A stretch of 64,000 nt of DNA from Nepenthes gracilis (Eukaryota > Streptophyta > Magnoliopsida > Caryophyllales > Nepenthaceae): contig BSYO01000035.1 in assembly GCA_033239525.1 (NCBI GenBank), forward strand, positions 8,034,627 to 8,098,626, in the 5' to 3' direction. The notes under the pieces are model-generated. The model made no database searches, was not told where the DNA came from, and was given only the letters and a program-made list of their open reading frames with translations. The number at the start of each line of letters is the position of its first letter. Position 1 is the first letter of the stretch. A program made the translations under genes and the position numbers. Positions 58,507 through 64,000 of this stretch are shown piece by piece.

Positions 58507-59438
58507 TATCACGTCCCATTATGAACATGCCGGGGGTTGAAAATTCAAACCTCCCGAAATGGGAGGCTAGTGATGGGGACAATAGAAATTGGCCAACCCA
58601 ATACAAAGATCCACGAATTGGCGACAAGCCTAGGAGGCATCCGGCCCACAAGCCCAGGGGCCGGTCAGCGCTTCTGTTAACCCAAACAATGTCTCAATAG
58701 GTCAGACGGTCCAAGCCGGCCACGACCCAATCCGGGTGACCCATAGTGCTCCTCCCACGTGCTGAAGATTACTTGCCTTAATCGATCAACACCCCGAATA
58801 TTGCCTCTGATCACGATCTCTCCAAGAATAGCAACTCTCAATTCAGTAGATTTTTCATAATGGCAATCCCAATATCCGTTGCGTACAACACCTCCTCAAA
58901 GAGGGAAAGAATTCTCTTGATTAATCATGGTCACCTTAATCGCGCCCACGATCCCCTTGCCAACCCACCAAATCTGCCAAGCTAGGCGGTGGTGGTCGAA
59001 GGCCTTAGCATCTAAGCAAGGTTGAGTTGGCCCAGAGGTTACGCAAATGCTAACCCATAAACGCTACGTCCAAGAGCTCTTGAAAAACTACTCTCTGCCT
59101 GTAGAACCTCCGAACAACTCCTTCGCAATTCTTACCCCCTCAATATCGAAGCCACTCCACGCCGAGCACAACTTCCGAGTCAGACTCAAAAGCCTACTTT
59201 CCTGCATCATTGCTCATATCACTTTGTCCCTATATATTTCATCTTGTGAGGAAAATAACTGACTTGAACGCCATAAAATAAATCGGGAAGCGGGTCCCAC
59301 CAATTCTCTAACTTCTTATTTTTGAGTTGTGGTGTGTAGGATTCAAGTCACGGAGTACAAAAATCTGACCCGCTTTAATTCGACCTGAAGACCAAACGAC
59401 ACCATAATCCGTCACTAACTCGAATCTAGGACGCATCA
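58507..59438 (+). repeat. 3' LTR of element Y2
   Basis: It starts near CACGTCCCATTATGAACATG, after the polypurine tract, and ends GGACGCATCA. Its right 377 bp align with the 5' LTR remnant at 46722-47098 and its whole length with the Y1 LTR. The left end is approximate. Confidence 0.75.
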
Positions 59439-59510
59439 ATTATACATGTAACACATCATGTAAGATAATTCTAGTCCTTTTTTTAAGTTTTTCTTTGGCA
59501 AAAGCAATAC

Positions 59511-61950
59511 GCAAGCGGGTCCCGCCAAAAAAATACAATGGTGAGCCAAAGCCCAGGAAGTGATATAATCAAAAAACGCTAACAACAATAACGATCTCGG
59601 ATACCATCTACCAAGGTCCCAACATACTCTGAAAACCTACTATATCTGAGACAGACTACAACACGTCGTAAATACGACTCTAGGTAATTGGGTCCCACTA
59701 GACCCGTACAGTCAAAGACAACAAGAGTACCAATAAACAGTGGTAATCCGCTGGAATCCGATATCAACGATGATTAGGGACTTCTCCGATCCATATGTCA
59801 ACGAGAACGACCAGCATACTCACGATAACAATACAACATTGATTCCACTGAATCCGAGTATCACGGGATCCACACAACGACACTGCCACCACAACAAATG
59901 AGATACTCACAATCATAGAATATCTCAAGGAATCACCCGGATCTTACTCCGTTACTGTGAACCAAAGGCTACATATATTTCCCGATAGCTGGGTACTTGC
60001 ATGGGCTACCTGATGCTCGCAAGTTTGACCTCCGACCAAAATCCATGGTCCATAGAGACTCTACCCCACAAAGTACAAACATCTCTCGAGCATGCTCATC
60101 ATCTGACTCAACCAGGACAGATTACCTCATCTACATGCTCCTCTTCCGACTCTACCAGGTACGGAAGACAACTCAACGTCAAACCCAGCATCTCCCTCCA
60201 TGATATCCTCAATATCATGATCTACGATGTTCATAGGGCCATAAGCATCCCGCCACACTAGGTAACATACCTCAATCCACCAGAATACGAAAATCAGTAT
60301 TGGATAAGCATAGACCACATTAAAGTACCAAAGCCTCCCATTTGACCAGATACTTTAATGTTTTCACACACTCTCCTCAACCTTAACCGTAAGAAGCCAA
60401 CGAATTCAAATACTCACACACTGAGTATAACGCAAAGAAAGCTTTGCAACATCAACAACAGAATTGTCGTTCGGTGCTGACCAGACCATACTCACACCGT
60501 CAAATCTAACACAAAGGAACGTATCTCAGGACATCCAAAGGAAAAACATGGATCAAGATATGATCAGGTCAACTACTTCACTATTTTATTTTGGAGCGAT
60601 GCCTACGACTAAGGCCAACAATATTTATTTTTAATTCAATTTTCCATCTCCAATTAATTTAACAAGGCTTCGATGATTAATTGGCAATATTTATTTTTTT
60701 TCATACAATCAGCATAACTCCGAATACAGGCCAATACACCTTTATAAATACAACATACGCAAACTTTAAATATTCTCTATGCTCTTTACCATACACACAT
60801 GTATAACCACACATAAACATATATATATATATCCAAATACTTTCCCACATATATATATTCATACATATTCCTCCATATATATACATACGCATATCTCACA
60901 CCTATACCCACGTTCACCATCCCCCAATTCCAGCCCAACATTTAGTCCACTAAACACGCACACACAACTCAGGCCCACCAACACACACCCACAACTCAGG
61001 CCCAACACTCACACACTACCAGCACACTGGGCCCAGCCCACACACACACACACACACACAATACACAACCAGGCCCAGCCCAACATACACCAACACACCC
61101 TGGGCCCAGCCCCAACACACACACACAATCAACACACACACAACTACCCAGGCCCAGCCCAACACACACCAACACATCCTGGGCCGGGCCCAACACACAC
61201 ACATGCACGCAGCTTTCTGCTGCTCACACCCAACACCCACCACACGCACACACACTGCCACCGCGCACAGTGCACACCTGCACAATACCCACCATATACA
61301 CACACCACACGCATACGTATATCTATACACCGAATACACCCGACCATATACACACTCCACTGCACTGTACACACACAGGCACCGGCACAGCCACATATGT
61401 ACACATACACGCGTGTATAATTATATATATATATATATACACTGTATAATTATTCGGCCATATACACACAGCCACGCATCGAGCACCGAGCACTCACGCA
61501 CCGTGCACAGTGCCAACAGCCGACCAACAGAGCACGAAGCTCTGTTTTTGCCCAATTCCTTTTCTTTTACCATTTTATTGCAGATTAACAACAATAATTT
61601 GAAATGAAGGATTCGTTTACAGAGAAGAGAATTTACTTTGCAAGAGGAACGTTTTTAACTGGCAAAAGAATGGGGAAAGGAAATGATGGGGATTCACTTG
61701 CGAATTGAAGAGAAATGACAGAGGAGAGATTTCACTTGCCTGATTTTCGTATTTCCAGAGCACGGCTTGAGGTTTGCTTCAATTCGGCTTCAAATTTGGG
61801 AATCGGCCTCAAATTTTGGAACACGGCTTCAGCAGCACGACCGCAGCGACAAAATCAGCAATGGCGACGGATGCAAACGCCCCAAGGATGAACCACACCT
61901 CTCGTTTTCTCCCACTCACAGCCGATTTCTCTCTTCCACTTCCCATCACT
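59511..61950 (-). repeat. LTR-like filler X4 between the duplicated blocks
   Basis: Non-coding. On the minus strand it opens with a purine-rich leader and AGGCAAGTG (61733-61741). It shares CACTTGCCTGATTT with block X2 (41558-41571), which suggests a 5'-truncated relative of those LTRs. The inside holds a (CA)n-rich, GGCCCA-rich segment (60780-61440). The left end near 59514 contains AAGCGGGTCCCGCCAA, also present inside LTR copy 2 (63626). No TG/CA ends or target-site duplication are visible. Confidence 0.45.
60780..61440. repeat. CA-rich low-complexity segment with repeated AGGCCCAGCCCAACAC phrases
   Basis: Imperfect tandem units centred on CAGGCCCAGCCCAACA (61070, 61150), GGCCCA and CACACACAC tracts, flanked by (TA)n (60819-60830, 61421-61438). 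The long open frames on both strands here (e.g. 60779-61420) come from this composition and are not genes. Confidence 0.85.
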
Positions 61951-63846
61951 ATCCCAAAAACCAAAGACGAAAACAATATGGTAAAAAGTAATTGCAGTTC
62001 TATTCATTAGTCTCCCTTTACAAATTGCAAAGCCTCCAGAGGAGGCTGACGTACAATAAAGAGGAAGATAACAAAGAAAGAAAAATACATGGAACTCAAC
62101 CGTAGCGAACTCCTAAAAAAACAAACAACTAGAGTAGCTCGAGCAAGAGGCTGGCATCCAATAGACAGCAAAGCACAAGCCGAAAGAACAATAGTTGGTA
62201 AGGAGTTAGAATAGAGGCTTATCACAAAGAGAGGCCGCCATCCGAAAGGAGCCAAAGGGTAAGGAAAGCCTCACCATGCAATAAGGAGAAAATGGCCTCG
62301 AGCCCGAGATCCGCCGCCAACCCTACTAGAAGCAAGGCGTGGCTGTAGAGACAATAGTTCTTGAGGAGCCCGAGCCTGTTTTGAAAGCAAGCCACCGCCC
62401 AAGAAGAAGATAGAGAGAAAGGAAAGCCTTCGCCCACTCGAAAATAACTGTAGGCATGGCTCAAGAACGAGCACAATAAGGAGTGACCAAAGCAGTTCCC
62501 CCACGCAAAAAAGGGTGACCAAAGTAGAGCTTTAGGGAGTCCCGAGATGATGCCTTCGAACATCAGGGAGAAACTCCTCCAATCCCGGTGGCCGACGACT
62601 CAAGCCTGATGGCAACATTAGGTTCCCATGCCACATTGTTGATGAAGGCGGGATGTGATCTGAAGAGGTACATTGAACCCTCAGTTTATAGAACACGGAA
62701 GGATCAAAGGGCCATTAAATGCTAGAGATTTCCCATGCCATCAAATTAGTAGAAAATCTTGGATGCAGAAGAATCACACCGAAAATAGTAAGGAGGGAAT
62801 CTGAGTACAACCTAGGGAAAGAGCAGAAGGGAAAAACGACAAGACATATCACGTTCCATCATGAACATGCCGGGGGTTGAAAATTCAAACCTCCCGAAAT
62901 AGGAGGCTAGTGATGGGGACAATAGAAATTGGCCAACCCAATACAAAGATCCACGAATTGGCGACAAGCCTAGGAGGCATCTAGCCCACAAGCTCAGGGG
63001 CCGGTCAACGCTTCTGTTAACCCAAACAGTGCCTCAATAGGTCAGACGGTCCAAGCCGACCACGACCCAATCCGAGCAACCCATAGTGCTCCTCCCACGT
63101 GCTGAAGATTACTTGCCTTAACCGATCGACACCCCGAATATTGCCTCTGATCACGATCTCTCCAAGAATAGCAACTCTCAATTCAGTAGATTTTTCATAA
63201 TGGCAATCCCAATATCCGTTGCGTACAACACCTCCTCAAAGAGGGAAAGAATTCTCTTGATTAATCATGGTCACCTTAATCGACGCCCACGATCCCCTTG
63301 CCAACCCACCAAATCTGCACAAGCTAGCTGGTGGTCAGCCTTAGCATCTAAGCAAGGTTGAGTTGGCCCAGAGGTTACGCAAATGCTAACCCATAAATGC
63401 TACGTCCAAGAGCTCTTGAAAAACTACTCATTGCCTGTAGAACCTCCGAACAACTCCTTCGAACTTCTTACCCCCTCAATATCAAAGCCACTCCACGCCG
63501 AGCACAACTTCCGAGTCAGACTCAAAAACCTACTTTCCTGCATCATTGCTGATATCACTTTGTCCCTATATCTTTCATCTTGTGAGGAAAATAACTGACT
63601 TGAACGCCATAGAATAAATCAGGAAGCGGGTCCCGCCAATTCTATAACTTCTTATTTTTGAGTTATGGTGTGTAGGATTCAAGTCACGAAGTACAAAAAT
63701 CAGACCCGCTTTAATTCGACCTGGAGACCAAACGACACCATAATCCGTCACTAACTCAAATCTAGGACGCATCAATTATACATGTAACACATCATGTAAG
63801 ATAATTCTAGTCCTTTTTTTAAGTTTTTCTTTGGCAAAAGCAATAC
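61951..63846 (+). repeat. 1.9-kb direct repeat, copy 2
   Basis: Near-identical to 57611-59510. Differences include GCCTCGAG versus GCCGTGAG at 62295, a few single bases, and a short rearranged stretch near 63315. It includes an LTR copy ending at 63774. On its right the sequence continues CAATACACATTAAGGAGAG, whereas copy 1 switches to unrelated DNA after CAATAC. So copy 2 keeps the original right flank. Confidence 0.9.
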
Positions 63847-64000
63847 ACATTAAGGAGAGAAGAAATTTATTAATTATTTAAATATCATTTTTATTATCAA
63901 AGAAGGGACCAATGAAGGATGTAATTTCTTCAGTAAAATAAAAATGGACAATATATAATTCTAACTTTCAATTATTTCAATAAATAACAACATATCTACA
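63805..64000 (-). mobile_element. Possible LINE 3' end, minus strand, running out of the window
   Basis: On the minus strand ...CTCTCCTTAATGTGTATTGCTTTTGCCAAAGAAAAA followed by an A-rich run resembles the terminal part of LINE2 (TTAATGCATATTAATTACTTACC plus A-tail). The rest of the element would lie beyond the window. No coding part is seen here. Confidence 0.3.

Larger units (their letters stand above)
46722..59438 (+). mobile_element. Tat-type Ty3/Gypsy retrotransposon (element Y2), decayed, plus strand
   Basis: Layout: broken 5' LTR (46722-47098), primer-binding region, leader interrupted by a LINE-like insert (47256-49460), gag (49964-50552), protease and RT (51060-52750), RNase H and extra RNase H (to 53550), integrase (to 54793), antisense aORF (56969-55164), subterminal repeats, polypurine tract (58475-58504), 3' LTR (58507-59438). 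The order is that of Tat elements. Every frame is broken. LTR halves about 80% identical by eye point to an old insertion. Confidence 0.85.
57611..59510 (+). repeat. 1.9-kb direct repeat, copy 1 (pre-LTR region, 3' LTR and flank of element Y2)
   Basis: Aligns end to end with 61951-63846 at about 98% by eye. It contains pre-LTR non-coding DNA, the polypurine tract, the Y2 3' LTR and about 72 bp of flank beyond the LTR. Minus-strand frames at 57667-58136 are open in both copies but resemble no protein I know. Ends are not TG..CA, so the block as a whole is not an LTR. Confidence 0.9.

Noticed and set aside
60779..61420. 213-residue histidine/threonine/proline-rich open frame (plus) and overlapping long frames on the minus strand
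   Set aside because: They arise from the (CA)n and GGCCCA repeats: all frames are open and the translation is low-complexity with no domain.
57611..63846. Reading the two 1.9-kb repeats as the LTR pair of one young element
   Set aside because: The blocks lack TG..CA ends and contain a polypurine tract, a complete LTR and flanking DNA. The spacer has no primer-binding site or gag-pol.

Overview
The window is nuclear DNA of a flowering plant, most likely a eudicot. It is AT-rich and contains one host gene with GT-AG introns. Plant-type LINE, Copia and Ty3/Gypsy remnants make up most of the rest. No prokaryotic signals (operons, Shine-Dalgarno sites, CRISPR) are present.

The only intact host gene lies on the minus strand from about 18.3 kb down to 2.5 kb. 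It is the plant GID4 (Vid24-domain) substrate receptor of the GID/CTLH ubiquitin ligase. I assembled it from eight exons that join in frame to 214 codons plus a stop. Intron 2 is 10.6 kb because a 7.48-kb L1-type LINE (10401-17882) inserted there antisense to the gene, with a 16-bp target-site duplication. Older LINE and Copia reverse-transcriptase fossils and a possible MITE also lie in the introns.

From 18.57 to 28.34 kb is an old Tat-type Gypsy element on the minus strand, with recognisable LTRs. Its 3' LTR starts 229 bp upstream of the GID4 ATG. It has a decayed gag-pol and an additional ORF (aORF) in antisense orientation, of the 'putative gypsy-type transposase' family.

From 28.3 to 47 kb is a mosaic. 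An LTR-start fragment is followed by a 2.6-kb LTR with a tRNA-iMet-type primer-binding site. That is cut off directly against the 3' part of a second Tat-type element (antisense aORF, 55-bp repeats, LTR). Then come AT-rich DNA with a 202-bp dimer, a third Tat integrase remnant, and several long non-coding LTR-like blocks in mixed orientation.

From 46.7 to 59.4 kb is another Tat-type element, on the plus strand. It has a 5' LTR remnant, decayed gag-pol, antisense aORF, subterminal repeats and 3' LTR. A 2.2-kb LINE-like insert with its own TSD and no recognisable reverse transcriptase sits in its leader. That insert shares a 3'-terminal hairpin with the intronic LINE. The right end (57.6-63.85 kb) is a recent 1.9-kb direct duplication flanking 2.4 kb of LTR-like, CA-rich DNA.

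Every transposon ORF seen carries stops or frameshifts, so I see no autonomous element. The points most worth following are the conserved antisense aORFs, the shared LINE 3' hairpin with its apparently parasitic partner, a candidate GC-AG intron inside the long LTRs, and the duplication with LTR filler.
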